From Chara braunii (taxonomy: Eukaryota > Streptophyta > Charophyceae > Charales > Characeae), in assembly GCA_003427395.1 (NCBI GenBank), contig BFEA01000842.1:312312-368329 (forward strand): a stretch of DNA of 56,018 bases, in the 5' to 3' direction. Positions 1-10,940 of the stretch are shown piece after piece. The notes beneath the pieces are model-generated. The model was given only the letters and a program-made list of their open reading frames with translations. It did not search any database and was not told the origin of the DNA. The number at the start of each line of letters is the position of its first letter. The stretch's first letter is position 1. The translations under genes were made by a program, and so were the position numbers.

Positions 1-283
1 TGGAGTGGTTCAGTCGGTAGGTGTTTGGAGTGGCTCAATGGGTAGGTGCTTGGAGTGGCTCGGTGGGTAGGTGTTTGGAGTGGCTCGTTGGGAAGGTATT
101 TAGAGTGGCTCAGTCGGTAGGTGCTTAGAGTGGATCGGTGGGTAAAGGTTCTTGGAGTGGCTTGGTCGGTAGTTGCCCGCAATAGCTCAATCGGTAGGTG
201 CTCGGAGTGGCTCGACCGGTAGGGGTTTGGAGTGGCCCGGTGGGTAGGTGCTTGGAGTGGCTCGGTCTGTAGGTGTCAGACTG
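1..283. repeat. 25-bp tandem repeat with tRNA A-box-like motif
   Basis: About eleven diverged copies of a unit close to TGGAGTGGCTCAGTCGGTAG plus GTGCT, running in from before the window start. Three copies match the RNA polymerase III A-box consensus TRGCNNARYNGG exactly: 31-42, 106-117 and 183-194. No B-box follows at tRNA spacing, so this is not a set of tRNA genes. It may be a minisatellite grown from a tRNA or SINE D-arm. Confidence 0.8.
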
Positions 284-315
284 GAGGGGAGCGTGGCAGG
301 GTGTGTGTATATACA

Positions 316-338
316 TGTGTGTGTGTGTGTGTGTGTGT
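316..338. repeat. (GT)n microsatellite
   Basis: Short run of GT dinucleotides just after the 25-bp tandem repeat. Confidence 0.9.
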
Positions 339-344
339 TGTACG

Positions 345-1699
345 TAACACGACCATCCTACGTAAAGCAGGAAACAAGATGTGACTCAAAAAAAAACGCC
401 CATTAATTATTTGTTAGCTAGCATAATAAGCTATGAAGATTATGCAAAGCACTGAAGGACCATGCGTTCAAGGAATTAGCGGGTATAAGAGGAAATTATG
501 TTAAGTAGGAAGCATTTTATTAGTTGTTAGCATTAGTGGGTTAGAGATTAGGAAAGGCAACAACCCAGCCGTAGAGGGGGTGCATGCCCTGAAGTGCGCT
601 TTTCGCCGCTTAGCACCTATAGCAGCTCATCAGAGGGATTAGTCGTTAGCAAGACAAAGGGTGGTAGGAAGTTGTAGTCAGGGGCTCGTGGGAATACACA
701 ACAAAGGGGATTAGGGATAAGGGTACAGAGGATCCATACCTGAGGTGTCGTGTTTGGAGAAGCGATTAGTCAGTCGCTGTCGTAGCTGCCATAGTTGTCA
801 AGCTTCGACGTAGCGATGGATCAGGAGCTCCGTTGGTCGAAGCACAGATTGGTCGGCCCAAGAAGGTGCCTTTCCCGCGGCAGACAGATGGTTAGCTCGT
901 CTGGTTGCGTAGTATGAGGGGGATGAAGAGAGTCAGGTGGGAGAAGATGGTGGGATGAGGAAGTTCTTCTCATGCGTAGCAAGTATGAGTCGGAATGCTC
1001 CGTAGCGTCAGTGTAGTCATAGGCAAGCTGCTGTAGATAGTAATGCAGGCAGGCTTCATTATATCTTGTTATGTGAGGTTTGTAATGGGTATGGTGGCAT
1101 TCGTGTGTATATGATAGCTTAATCGTTATTTTATTTTTTTTAATTATTTTAATTAAAAAATTAGGTCGCCGAAAGGTGATATTCGTTCTGGTTTGGTAAA
1201 ACAGGGCGTATTTGGTAGGCTTTAGGGGTCTGTGTAGGTGTACGGGTTATGCTTGTGTGTGATCGGTTGTAGTACAATTTACGGGGTCTGGCCGTAGGTG
1301 GGGTGATTATAGTTTTGAACTTCAGTGACATATTTGCTTTGCTTTGTAATTCTCACGTAATGTTATTGTCTTCTTCTTTCACGCCGATCAACTTCAGAGC
1401 TGGGCGGTGGTCAGTATTTTGGATGGGTTGCAGTGTAATTAGCTGTTTAAAAAAAGTGGCATATGTCTTATGTCAAGTTTTTTGTCCTGGTTTTCAGATG
1501 CCGGTCTTCATGGGGATGTTTCACGAGTTTTTGTTTTTTTGTATGTCTTTCTTTGCGGGGTGTTGCTTTGCCGTTTCATTTTTTTGTTGTCGTATCTGTT
1601 TCTTTTTTTTTCATTTTCGTGTCTATGTATGTGTTCGGGTTCCTATTATTATTCATGTCCCTTAGTTTTTCTTGAAAGAATTGTTTGCCTTATGTAGCG
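345..1699. other. No gene recognised
   Basis: Unique-looking sequence with T-rich patches towards 1.1-1.7 kb. Reading frames around 1303-1697 overlap each other in T-rich DNA and read as low-complexity Phe/Leu/Cys peptides, so I do not call them genes. Confidence 0.5.
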
Positions 1700-2335
1700 C
1701 CCTTGGCTGGGTGGTATCGAAGTGGTTTTCGGTAACGAAATTTCAAAAATATTTCAGGATATAACCTTAAAACGGGACTCGGTAAAATCCCAAAAATCCT
1801 GAAGTGCATCCGGGTAATGAAATCCCGAAAATATATCAAGATATAACGTAGAAACGGGACACAGTGAAACCCTTAAAATCCTGAAAATCTCGAAGTTTAT
1901 TTCGGTAGCAAAATCCTGATTTTCACGAATTTTGCAGAATATTATATTTTTCTTTGCAGTTTTTAAAATTTTTGTGAATTTTCGAGAATTTCAGGATTGT
2001 CAGGATAACGTAAAAACGGGGCATCCTAAAGTATATTTCGACAACGAAATCTCGAGTTTCACGATTTTTTTTAGTTTCGGATTTTCCCTGCAAATTTTTA
2101 ATTTTTGTGAATTTTCTGGGATTTTGGGATTGTCAAGATAACAAAGATACGGGACATACTAAAGTATTTTTCGATAACGAAACCTCGAATTTCACGATTT
2201 TTCAAGATTTTTATAATTTTTCTAGTTTCAGATTTTCATGAATTTTTAGGAATTTTGTGGTTGTCAAGATAATGTAAAAACGAGACTTAGTTTGGGGTTT
2301 TCGGGATTTTACAAAGTCATATTCGCCAACAACAA
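1700..2335. repeat. Satellite-like array 1 (CCCGAA family)
   Basis: Diverged tandem units of about 83-88 bp, each with a GGTAACGAAATC-like block and a CCCGAAAATC or CCTGAA block. They are the same family, in the same orientation, as the large array at 24.9-28.0 kb, but more decayed and more T-rich towards the right end. Confidence 0.65.
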
Positions 2336-2339
2336 ACCA

Positions 2340-3600
2340 CGAATTCGCTAAAAGTTCGCTAACAAGCTTCGCTAGTCAATTCGGCGAAATTTTTGAACCG
2401 TATTGGTCACGAGTGCTAGCCAAGGCCTTTGTGGACTGTGCACACTGGGCACATCCGTCCGAAAGTGAAGTCCACCTCTCCAAGTTCAGATCTTCGCGGC
2501 CGACGCTCAACCTGCTCTTTACCGCACATACACAGCGGACGCCATACTAGTCCCTGCCCTTACCCACTCGCATGCCAGCGTTGTGCATGCCTGGCTCTCT
2601 GTACTGTCCTCCCCCCCAAAAAATAAAAATAATAATAGTAATAATACCCCTTTGCCCACCGTCCTCTTGTAAGTCGCCTTACACATATGCTCAGTCACGC
2701 ATGCATTAGAGTGATCCCTCTCTCACTCTGCATACCCAGTGCGAGTTCCCCCCCTGTAGCCCCTCGACAACACAACCTTCTGAACTTTGACCGAAACATC
2801 AGTGAGGAGTTGGGTACACCTGGCGCGCCCGTTCTGCACTCCTCTCCGAATGCCCCTGGCCGTTCTTCCATCGGCCTTATGCCTGTGGACCGCTGCATCC
2901 GTCCAGGAAAAAATAGCAGTGCGATACTTGCTCGTAGCCTAGGCCCGACGCTCCATACTTGCGGCATCAGGCCCACAAATTGGTGGAATTTCCCACTGAC
3001 AGCCTCAGGCATCCCACTGGGTCTTAGGCTTGGTGGCTCCAGATTAGTGCCCCGTAACAGTCTAGGGCCCACACCCTTATCAAAACAAGAACCCTGTGCT
3101 CGATACCGGACCAAGTTGTACATCTGGTCCAAGGCAGTATCCATACCAAATAATCAATACCTCGTCGCGGTACGCAGCTTCATTCCCGAACCAATAACAG
3201 AATCTGGCAGTAGTGTGTTGTTCGTGTGCCGCACCTGCGCCAATACAGTATCGTACTAAACATAAATGTTCCGAACCTGAAAATAAGTACCGGCCTGCAA
3301 TACCGTGCGAATCCGAACTAGCGGCCATTGCGACCGTCCCAACGGCGAACAGAAGTAGCCCGTACCGATGTTGTCCCAGTGACAGTACTATACCAACTCC
3401 GGACCAGTGACCGCGGTCACAAAATATAGCGTCATGTTGGCGATGACCCACGCCAATACCAAGCAGAACCCGTTGCCGCACCATACCAATCATGTCGCCA
3501 CGACTTGAAATCGTTCCCATTCACTCAATAGCATCAGGGTCACACCGAGGGTAGTTTTCAGGCGGATTGGGTAAAATCAAGCGGCAGTCTATAATCATCG
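2340..3600. other. No gene recognised
   Basis: Moderate-GC sequence. The longest open frame (2687-3259, plus, 190 codons) overlaps a 149-codon frame on the other strand. I recognise no motif in either. It could be an old gene or transposon fragment. Confidence 0.4.
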
Positions 3601-3654
3601 AAAACCCATAAGAATCGATGAACCGGGGATAAATTGATAATATCCAGCAAAATC

Positions 3655-3905
3655 CATCAAAAATAAATTCCATAAAAAATTAATCAAATAATAAATAATC
3701 ATCTGTTTTTTTTTCTTTTATTATTTTTAATTTTTTTACTGGTTTTTAATACTATTATTAGAATTTATAAAGATCGAGGACAGTTTCATCAAGAATAAAT
3801 TCTAAAAAAAATTAAAAAATTAACTAATCAACAAGCATTGATTCGTTTTTGTCCCTTTTATTGTTTTTAATTTTTTTTCTCAATTTTAATTTTGTTGTTA
3901 GAATT
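3655..3905. repeat. AT-rich 132-bp tandem duplication
   Basis: Two diverged copies of an AT-rich block with a period of about 132 bp. AATAAATTC starts at 3662 and again at 3794, each followed by A-rich then T-rich sequence and the motif GTTTTTAAT or TTGTTTTTAAT. Confidence 0.65.
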
Positions 3906-4494
3906 AATAAAAAAGGGGCGCGTCGAGCCCTAGCACCACACCTGGCTTCGCGGCCAGCCGCATCGCGAACAACCTCGGATCGAATGAAAAATGATAGGCT
4001 CTAGGCGTGGTAGGCGTAGCTGTTCATTGTGTTGATTTCAACGGTGAGTTTTTATAATTGATGGGGGGGATTTTATGGATACCTTCCCAACCCCTAATTT
4101 CTTCCGACGACTCGCATGAAAGTCCCGGTCGATTTTCCCGTGGACACTTTTCCCAAGGTCCAATCCCGTGTATTTCGGGTGGCCGATTGGTTTGCGACCG
4201 CCCGACAAACAAGCCCGGGCCTCTTCTCGACGCCCCCGTCGAGCCCGCGCCGTCTTGGTCAGACGAACCACATAAGATTTTAAGTGACCACATGCACACG
4301 TCCCCCGTGTCTACGCTTATCTATCTTACGTTTAGGTTTTTCGGGAACTCTGGGACTGAGAGGATGTTTCTTGCCTTTCTTACGTCGCGGTCGCTTGGGC
4401 TTAGGTATAAGGATATTCCTAGGAGTGGCAGTGCTGCAGATACTCCACCTCGTCTAATGCAGACTCTTCGTTTAGGACTTCGTAGTACAAAGAG
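3906..4494. other. 3' flank of Element A, LTR not found
   Basis: Lies downstream of the Element A integrase end on the minus strand, where the 3' untranslated region and 3' LTR should be. I could not find a matching LTR copy upstream or a clear polypurine tract. Open frames at 4038-4299 (minus) are Arg/Lys-rich and unrecognised. Confidence 0.35.
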
Positions 4495-5358
4495 TCATTT
4501 CCTTTTCTTCCGTAGCGTCAAACCTTTTACTTTTCGGATCTCTACCCTCTTCCTCTTCTTCAAACTCTCACCTACCTCGAACCGTCTCGACGGTCCCTCA
4601 TCCATCACCCTCACTTTCCCCTTAACCTTAGGTTCTGAAAGTGTAAGAGCAGGAGTAGGGGATCCCCTTGGCCTAAACAACTTCAGTCTAGCCCCTGTCA
4701 CAGGATCCTTCGACTTACTTCTATCCAACTCAACAATCATATATGATCCCCAACTAAGCGCACCAACTACGTGGTACGGTCCCATCCATCTGTTCGCCAG
4801 TTTTCCTGACTATGTCCTCTCTAATGCTGCATCGTAGAGAAGCACCATATCACCCAAAATTGACCATGTCCTCTCTAATGCTGCATCGTAGAGAAGCACC
4901 ATATCACCCAAAATTATCTTCTCCTTCCTAATCCTAACATCCTTATCTCATCTTTCCTTGCTTTTTTCTCTTTCCACCACCAATCGATTGGTCGCGGTCA
5001 TGAGATTGTCCTCTAACCCGTGAGCTATTTGTCTTGTTCGGGCCACCATAAACTCTTCTCTCGACATATTGGTTGCCCAATTAACAATAGTCCAACTATC
5101 TACATGGAATTTTATGGGCAGAGGGCAGTGCCTTCCAAACCATAGGGTGTAAGGCAGATATCCCGTGCTGGCCCGGACCGTGACGTTATCGGCCCATATT
5201 GCATATCGGAAGTATTTCGGTTAGTCGCTATCCTTACCTCTACACCACTTTGACTGTGACGCTATCAACGACTGATGACCTCGCTCAACAGGTACGTTGG
5301 ATTGGGGATGGTAGACAGTTGCTATCGATACTCTAGCTCCTGCTTTCTTCAACATATT
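4495..5358 (-). pseudogene. Element A integrase, C-terminal half with GPY/F module
   Basis: Continues the integrase in the same frame after the stop at 5359-5361. It holds the catalytic Glu in the context HPQSNVPVERGHQSL, then the block ending GDMVLLYDAALERT, then the GPY/F module (GKLANRWMGPYHV, followed by SYMIVELDRS and RLKLFRP). Three further stops break it: TAA at 5221-5223, a TGA near 4950 and TAG at 4810-4812. The TAG and probably the TAA sit where Trp is expected. A 54-bp in-frame tandem duplication (4812-4919) repeats the segment before the GPY/F module. Confidence 0.85.
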
Positions 5359-5931
5359 TTAAACCTCATCCGCTAGAAACTTTGCTCTTCTATCCATCAC
5401 AATCTTACTAACGCACCCGTATCTAGACAGATACTCCGGAACAAAGCTCTTGACTTCTTTCACCGCCTTTGTCCTGACGGGTTTCCCGTCAAGAAACCCA
5501 GTGAAGTCATCTCTGATATTGACGACATAGTTCATATTCCCTACGCCTTTCGACATCTTCACTAGATCAATATGCACTTTTTCGCCCGGCCTTGTAGGAT
5601 AGGAAGGATGTAGCGGGTCCTTGTACCTTACAAGGGATCTCTTCTGACATTCCTCACAGGTCATGCAGTACTTTTCGACGTCTTTGTACTGTCCTTCCCA
5701 CGAGTATAGCCTTCGGACCTTCTCATATATCCCATTTACTCCTCTATGCCCAGAAACTACGCCGTCATGAAGTTCCAGTACAATCACTCGCTTCTCCTCG
5801 GGGTCACAGACCACCCGCAGAGGCATCCCTGACCCTGTGGGTTTGCGGAACAAATGCCCAGATCTAAGGCAATACTGAGTTGCCTGTGTCGTGATCTCGG
5901 AGTCCAAACTCTCCTCTCCCGACAGATGCAA
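5359..5931 (-). pseudogene. Element A integrase, zinc finger and first two catalytic Asp
   Basis: Integrase inserts retrotransposon cDNA into the host genome. The HHCC zinc-binding domain is visible as LHDGVVSGHRG followed by YCMTCEECQKRS. The catalytic core has its first Asp in KVHIDLVKMS and its second in KIVMDRRAKF. The frame ends at TAA (5359-5361), and the third catalytic residue, Glu, lies downstream in the same frame. The stop fits a CAA-to-TAA change. All catalytic residues are therefore present but the protein is cut. Confidence 0.88.
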
Positions 5932-5982
5932 CCCGATCGTCTGGTACTTATCTTCATAAAGATTGACTAGAAACGGATTTGT

Positions 5983-6651
5983 TCATCTAGGCTCAATCAT
6001 AGTTAGTGTCGCTGCAACTATTGGTCGCTTTGACTCAATCGGAATCCGGGACAGTCCATCAGCTACCGCATTCTTTGTTCCCGAGATTCTCTCCACAGTA
6101 TAGTCGTAGCATCGGATCCTGATAAGCCATCGGGCAATAGTGGGATCAGTCAGATTGAAGTTTTTCTGTAAAACTAACGCCATTGCCATAGGATCTACCC
6201 GTAGAGTGAATCGTCTCCCATATATGTAGTGTCTAAAGGCATCTAAACACCGTAGGACAGCTAACACTTCCTTCTTGAACTGACTAAAGTTTCGTTCAGC
6301 GGTGTCAAGCGTACTACTCTTAAATCTTAGTGGTCTCCCCTTACCGTCTGAGTCTTTCTGAGAAAGCAACCCTCCAACTAAACATGGTCCAGCATCCATA
6401 GACACTATGAAGGGTCTATTGGTCTCGTCATAGAAATAAAGTACACCTAGGATTCGTCCCCCATCTTTAAATTCTGCCTTGAGGGTTAATACCGCGAGCT
6501 CCTGAGGAGAATCCCAGTAAAATCGCTCAGTTTTCCTAAGGAGAGTCCGTGGAGGCTCTGCCTTCTCCGCGTACCCACGTATGAAGATCTGCTAGTAGCC
6601 TACAACCCCTAGGAATTGGCGGACTTCGATAGCGCTATGCAACTGAGTTGG
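5983..6651 (-). pseudogene. Element A RT thumb/connection and RNase H
   Basis: The upper part (6406-6651) reads as the RT thumb, with EVRQFLGVVGY then a stop, TAG at 6592-6594, where Trp or Tyr is usual, and RKTERFYWDSPQE. The open frame 5983-6405 is RNase H, which removes the RNA strand during cDNA synthesis. It has the first catalytic Asp in VSMDAGP, the Glu in QFKKEVLAVLR, the Asp in LRVDPMA, and the conserved end NAVADGLSRIP. The RNase H residues look intact. The domain is separated from the RT by the TGA at 6652-6654. Confidence 0.87.
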
Positions 6652-7338
6652 TCAGTTCACGAGTTTATCTAACTTTGTCGGGTCTGCTCGGCGCCCTCTC
6701 GAATCACATATAAACCCTAAAATCTTAATCGTCGAGACTGCCCACTGACTCTTCGTCCCACTGACCGTTAAATTTGCTTCATCTAGTTCTTCGAGGACCT
6801 CGTAGATGTCTGTCAGGTGCTGCTCTACGAATCTCCTGACACCAGGAGCTACCCCCGTCTCATCCTCCAGTACGAACCTTTTTATCGGGAAGTCGTCCAA
6901 AAAGACTTCAACTTTGTCAGAAATGAAGTCCTTTAAAACAGCAACCATAGCTCTCTGGAATACCGCAACCCCATTGGTCAATCCCATAGGTACGACCATC
7001 ATCTGCACTAATCCGAGAGGCGTATGCATCGCAATAAGATGTCTACCCCTAAGATTTAGAGGTATTTCGTCATAACTTGAAAACAAATCGCAGACAGAGT
7101 AGATCGATTTACCTGCTGCTCCCTCTGCTAATAGGTCAACATTTGGTATGGATCCGACATCTCGAATGGTAACCGCATTAACCTTCTGAAGATCTTGAAT
7201 CCACCTGATTTTCTCATTAGGCTTCCGCAAGAACAACCACCTATTCGCGTACACGCTATCAGATGGTTCCGCCGCATGAGACGCCATCTTCTCTTTTAGA
7301 AAGAAAATTACTTCCTCCTTCTTCTTCTGTGCAAACTT
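6652..7338 (-). pseudogene. Element A reverse transcriptase
   Basis: RT palm and fingers. Visible motifs are KIRWIQDLQKVN, SIYSVCDLFSSYDEIPL (first catalytic Asp in CDLFS), MVVPMGLTNGVAVFQR, and EVFLDDFPIK, the conserved xDD pair. The copy starts after a TGA at 7339-7341, where Trp is expected before KFAQKKKEEVIFFLKEK, and ends at TGA 6652-6654 in a position where Trp also fits. All three catalytic Asp are present, so inactivation is by stops and not by active-site change. Confidence 0.92.
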
Positions 7339-7341
7339 TCA

Positions 7342-7995
7342 TCCTGCGTCATTCCACAGAGTATGCGGAATCGTGTAGATCCGGGCGAGTTTAGCGTATC
7401 TAGGATCGATCCTTCCTGTTTTTGCGTCGCTAAAGGCTATGACATTATCATAGGTCTTAAGAACCTCCAAAATGCGCTCCTTCTCCTGTTCTGTCAAATT
7501 TCCATCTCCTATGTCCATCTCCGCTATCCTTTTTTTTGTCAGCCGTTGCGACTCTTTCTTTTTCCGTTCTTAAATTTCTCAAGCAATCTCTTCTTCAGAT
7601 ATTTCGTCTAGCGTCGATCGCTCTCGAGCTACTTCCGTCGGCTTAACCTTTTGAGTTACTGTCTTGTACCTCTTTGGTCTCCCCCCGTAGGGGGCTACGC
7701 CCTTAAAAAAGACACAGAGATCATACCTCCAAATTGCTCATCTTCAACCTTCGGATAGGAGTTCCCATCCATGAGGACGTGATCACCTAAGTCCTCCACT
7801 TCCAGTATGCGCCCTTCTTCCTCCGTGAGAGATGCCCAATACTTCTTCTCGCGTGAATCGCAGCGCGCGGCTGACGAGGTTGGCTGACTTACATGTGCCA
7901 GCAGCTGCTAAAGCCGCTCTGTTTCTCGGATCACGAGGTTCGACTGTCTCTATCATGATCCAGCCACCATCTGAATGCTTACGTGTCTCAGCCAC
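7342..7995 (-). pseudogene. Element A protease-RT linker, frameshifted
   Basis: Region between protease and RT. The readable piece 7783-7995 (RNRAALAAAGTCKSANLVSR and what follows) continues the polyprotein after a frameshift just past the protease. Nearer the RT the frame is lost. No catalytic motif is expected here. Confidence 0.6.
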
Positions 7996-8489
7996 GTGCG
8001 TCCTAGTAGTAGCTCCGAACGACAGTCCCTGACCGTAAAGATAGGCGTCAGAACGCGCAAACCTTCGACCTCGATGGCCGCCTTGTGACAGAGTCCGAGG
8101 ATTCTTTGCTTCCTCCCATCGGCTGTCTCTATCTCGAACAGGTAAGACCTGTCCAGGTCCAACCCTAATCGCACAACGAGTTCCTCATCTATGATGACCA
8201 CGTCACTACCATTGTCAATCACTCCTTGGAGAACTATCTCGTCATTGAGAATGGTCTCGACTGTTTCGCTTCCCAGAATATAGAACTTGTTAGGAGACAC
8301 ACCTTCCATCCCGTCAGTGGCAGCGCGCTCAGCTTTGGCGCTCACCCCTGACACAGCTACAGTCGACACTTCTGGCTTCGAGGCCATCTGGACATCTTCC
8401 CCTAGAGGTACGCGGTTCTTTCGCGTGATCATTTGGAGTTCATCGCGAGCTGACCTAGATGCGGCTAACTTGAAGTACGCGAGAATCAT
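7953..8489 (-). pseudogene. Element A aspartic protease
   Basis: Retropepsin-type protease that cuts the polyprotein. The active-site segment reads QGVIDNGSDVVIIDE, where the family has D-(T/S)-G, so the middle residue is Asn. The codon AAT differs from Ser AGT by one G-to-A change. The flap side and the C-terminal SELLLGRTWL fit the family motif ILGxxWL. The upstream frame (8493-8747) is separated only by TAG at 8493-8495. The Asn substitution probably inactivates or impairs the enzyme. Confidence 0.8.
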
Positions 8490-8492
8490 GCA

Positions 8493-8747
8493 CTACATAG
8501 ACTGCCTTAGTGCCCGCCGGAGCGGTTCCACTGTGTCGATGTCATCCAGAGAACTCTTCATCGTGAACTTCTTCACTCCGCGCTTGCATGGGGAAAGGAT
8601 TACCTCCTTTCCTTCAATCCTCTGCCCGTCCTTTTTCACCATCACATAGTTGGTATCCGTCTTCTTAGAAGTAGATCCTCTTGCGGACTTCGTCGCCGCA
8701 ACCCGTATCGGTGTGACGGACATCTCATCGTCCGAGGGCAAAGTCAT
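8493..8747 (-). pseudogene. Element A gag-protease linker
   Basis: 84-residue charged segment in the same frame as the protease, ending in TAG at 8493-8495. It has no recognised domain. It is rich in Lys, Ser and Thr and lies between the zinc knuckle and protease, as expected for the spacer in a Ty3/gypsy polyprotein. Confidence 0.6.
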
Positions 8748-8756
8748 CCGGATGCT

Positions 8757-9023
8757 CTAGCTCTTCGTTGCTTCTTTTCCCTTGCTTGGGCGCATCCACC
8801 TGACCTCAACGTTCTCCTTCATCGAAGGGAACATCGATATGTCTCCTAAATCATCTGCCCACTTGACATACTCGCGTTCATCAAGCACGACAAGTTCCTC
8901 GTCGATGATTTTTCTGAGGTCCGGACAATATCTCTTTACGTGATCATCTGCCCGACAGTAGATGCAGGAGTTCCTAGGAGTAGGGGGTCTCTCCTCTGCG
9001 CCCCTAGTAGTTGGTCCTCTCAC
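8757..9023 (-). pseudogene. Element A nucleocapsid CCHC zinc knuckle
   Basis: Nucleocapsid part of gag, which binds the element RNA. The motif CIYCRADDHVKRYC is a perfect C-X2-C-X4-H-X4-C knuckle, with its cysteines near residues 20, 23 and 33 and His at 28 of this piece. It is followed by an acidic stretch (IIDEELVVLDEREYVKWADD). The frame differs from the gag piece just upstream, so a frameshift lies near 9020-9060. Confidence 0.88.
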
Positions 9024-10693
9024 AGGCCTGACGTCTTGGTTGGAAGGTCAAGGAGATTTGGGATAGATTGGAGACTTCGGATACCCAGGCGAAGCAGGAT
9101 ATCCTCCTCGGTCATACTGCCCGTGCGAATCGTCTCGGCGACCTCCTCCTCGCTCTGCCCTCTCATAGCCGCCGCGATATCCATCCCGACAGTCCCTATC
9201 CGAGCCCTGTCTCTTCGGCTGAAATTGCCCGGACTCCTGTATCCTTCCAAGTTCCTATCAAATCTTGGACTGCGAGGGTACTGCTCCTGGCTTCCCCCTT
9301 GGCTAAAGGTCTCCGCTCCGCCGTACCTGTTACCTCGGCGGTCCCTATCAATCTCCTCATCCGTACGCCGCCAGTCGTCATCATCTCTCTCCCGCACGCG
9401 ATAGTCCACGAGTGTACGAGGGTTTCTATCCTCCATGCTCCGCCAAGGATCTGTGTTCCTTCCATCCCATCGCAATGAATATGGGGATCCTGGCTTGTCT
9501 CTGTAAGTTGTGGCTCCCGTCTTTGTCTCAATGTTGGTCATTTGCCTGGCCAGTCCCTTCATCATTTTTCTCATCTCCCTCATCTCCTCTATCACTCCCT
9601 CTTTGTCCCTGGGTCGATGTGGTCGGACTCTGTCCAACAAATACCGCCGTTCTGCCCAAGGCATGTCATTAAAGTCGGGACACCTCTCCACTTTGTACTC
9701 ACTATAGAGAGAGAGTCCTGGCGTTGCATCCCTCTCCAGACTAGGTCCTTATAGTTGTCTGCTTCAGCCTTCATTGCCAATTTGAGGACGGTCGCAAAAT
9801 CTATCTTGTCGTGAGACATTTCTCTCAGTACTCCCTTCTGCTTCCCTCTAGGTAGTCGACCGATGAAGATCGCACACCTCTCCACCTCCGATAGCTTCCC
9901 TTTTGCAATCAGGGCATCAGATATCTTATGAAATCGTCTCTCGTCCAAGCCTTGGGTCATCACTTCCAGATTTCGGATCGAATACTTGACGTCTTCTAGC
10001 TTAAAGAGTTCGTAAAGGCTAGCTTTGTAGGTAGTCCATCGCCTATCCTTTGGTCGAGCTTCTTTGATTACTTGACTCAAACTCGGGTCCGTGTTGAAGA
10101 GGAAATTGTCTATGATCTCGTCCTCCGACCATTGACTGCAATATGCGTGCGACTCCCACTTCTCAAGATACTCGGTGATACCGTATCCCTTGAAAATGGA
10201 TGGCTTGGTGCTTAGCTCAGAGGGTTGGTGCGAGATGATGTATCTATCCCTCCTCTCGTAAGGGAGCATGTACGACTCACCTGTTTGTGGGTCATAGATC
10301 CGTCTAGGTGGTGTGCTCCTCTGCAGGGGTCTATCTCTATCTCTCCAGGCCTGTTCCCACGCATACTGGTCTTTACGGTCATCCCTTCCTTTATCACCTC
10401 TGACGTCTCCCCGCTCGTATGTAGGTGAGCGTCTAGCAGGCATTTCCTGTCGGATACTAGGGGGTTCAGTTCTACTGTCCATCTGCACCGCCAAGGCTGT
10501 CCTGTCTGGCTCAATGACAATTGAGCAGCCCATCACCTCGGGTTCCTCATCGTCGGGTTGATCTACGCATCTCAGCGGTGCATTCTGCCGGATGCGCTCC
10601 TTGAGGTCTCGTAGAGCACAGTCCGGTGGCGCTCGCTATACACTCGTTTGCTGCTCCATATTCGGGTGTGGTCCCATCGTGTCTGAGTCCATA
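9020..10693 (-). pseudogene. Element A gag capsid region
   Basis: Structural polyprotein. The probable start is ATG at 10691-10693 (MDSDTMGPH). The frame meets TAG at 10636-10638 and then runs to 9592. The capsid-like part includes ITEYLEKWESHAYCSQWSED and LKLAMKAEADNYKDL. At about 9702-9718 the frame shifts inside a (CT)n run, and the protein continues in another frame (9691-9020) as an Arg/Asp-rich segment with SPYSLRWDGRNTDPWRSMED. A similar segment occurs upstream at 13.9 kb. Slippage in the CT run is the likely cause of the frameshift. Confidence 0.8.
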
Positions 10694-10756
10694 TACTCTA
10701 CTCCCCCTCTGAGCTTGAGTTTATATTGAGACCCTATCGTCCTTAACACTCGAACG

Positions 10757-10912
10757 AGCAGCCCGGACCTAATGTCAGAACCGGTTGCCCAGACCTAATG
10801 TCAGAGACGGCAGCCCGGTCCTAATGTCGGAACCGGCAGCCCGGACCTAATGTCAGAGGCGGCAGCCCGGACCTAATGTCAGAGCCGATAGTCCGGACCT
10901 AGTATCAGGACC
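10757..10912. repeat. 26-bp tandem repeat in the Element A leader
   Basis: About six copies of CAGCCCGGACCTAATGTCAG plus AGCCGG, between the gag start and the unknown ORF at 10941. Individual copies differ by a few bases. It could be a leader repeat with a role in packaging or regulation, or a simple minisatellite. Confidence 0.85.
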
Positions 10913-10940
10913 AGTTCTGCAGGTCTCTAAGCACCTAAGC

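Larger units (their letters stand above)
4495..10693 (-). mobile_element. Element A: decayed Ty3/gypsy LTR retrotransposon
   Basis: On the minus strand the domains run gag, CCHC zinc knuckle, aspartic protease, reverse transcriptase, RNase H, integrase zinc finger, integrase DDE core and GPY/F module. RT-RH before integrase is the Ty3/gypsy order. No chromodomain was seen. The pol frame is broken by at least six stops and several frameshifts, so the copy is dead. LTRs were not identified. Upstream on the same strand is a cluster of unknown ORFs (10.9-17.8 kb) that includes a gag-like segment and may belong to the same lineage. Confidence 0.9.

Noticed and set aside
2687-3259. 190-codon frame on the plus strand
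   Set aside because: No motif or splice context was recognised, and an equally open 149-codon frame overlaps it on the other strand.
10757-10912. Primer-binding site for initiator tRNA within the 26-bp repeats (GTCAGAGCC)
   Set aside because: The match to TGGTATCAGAGC is partial, on the wrong strand for Element A, and repeated six times.
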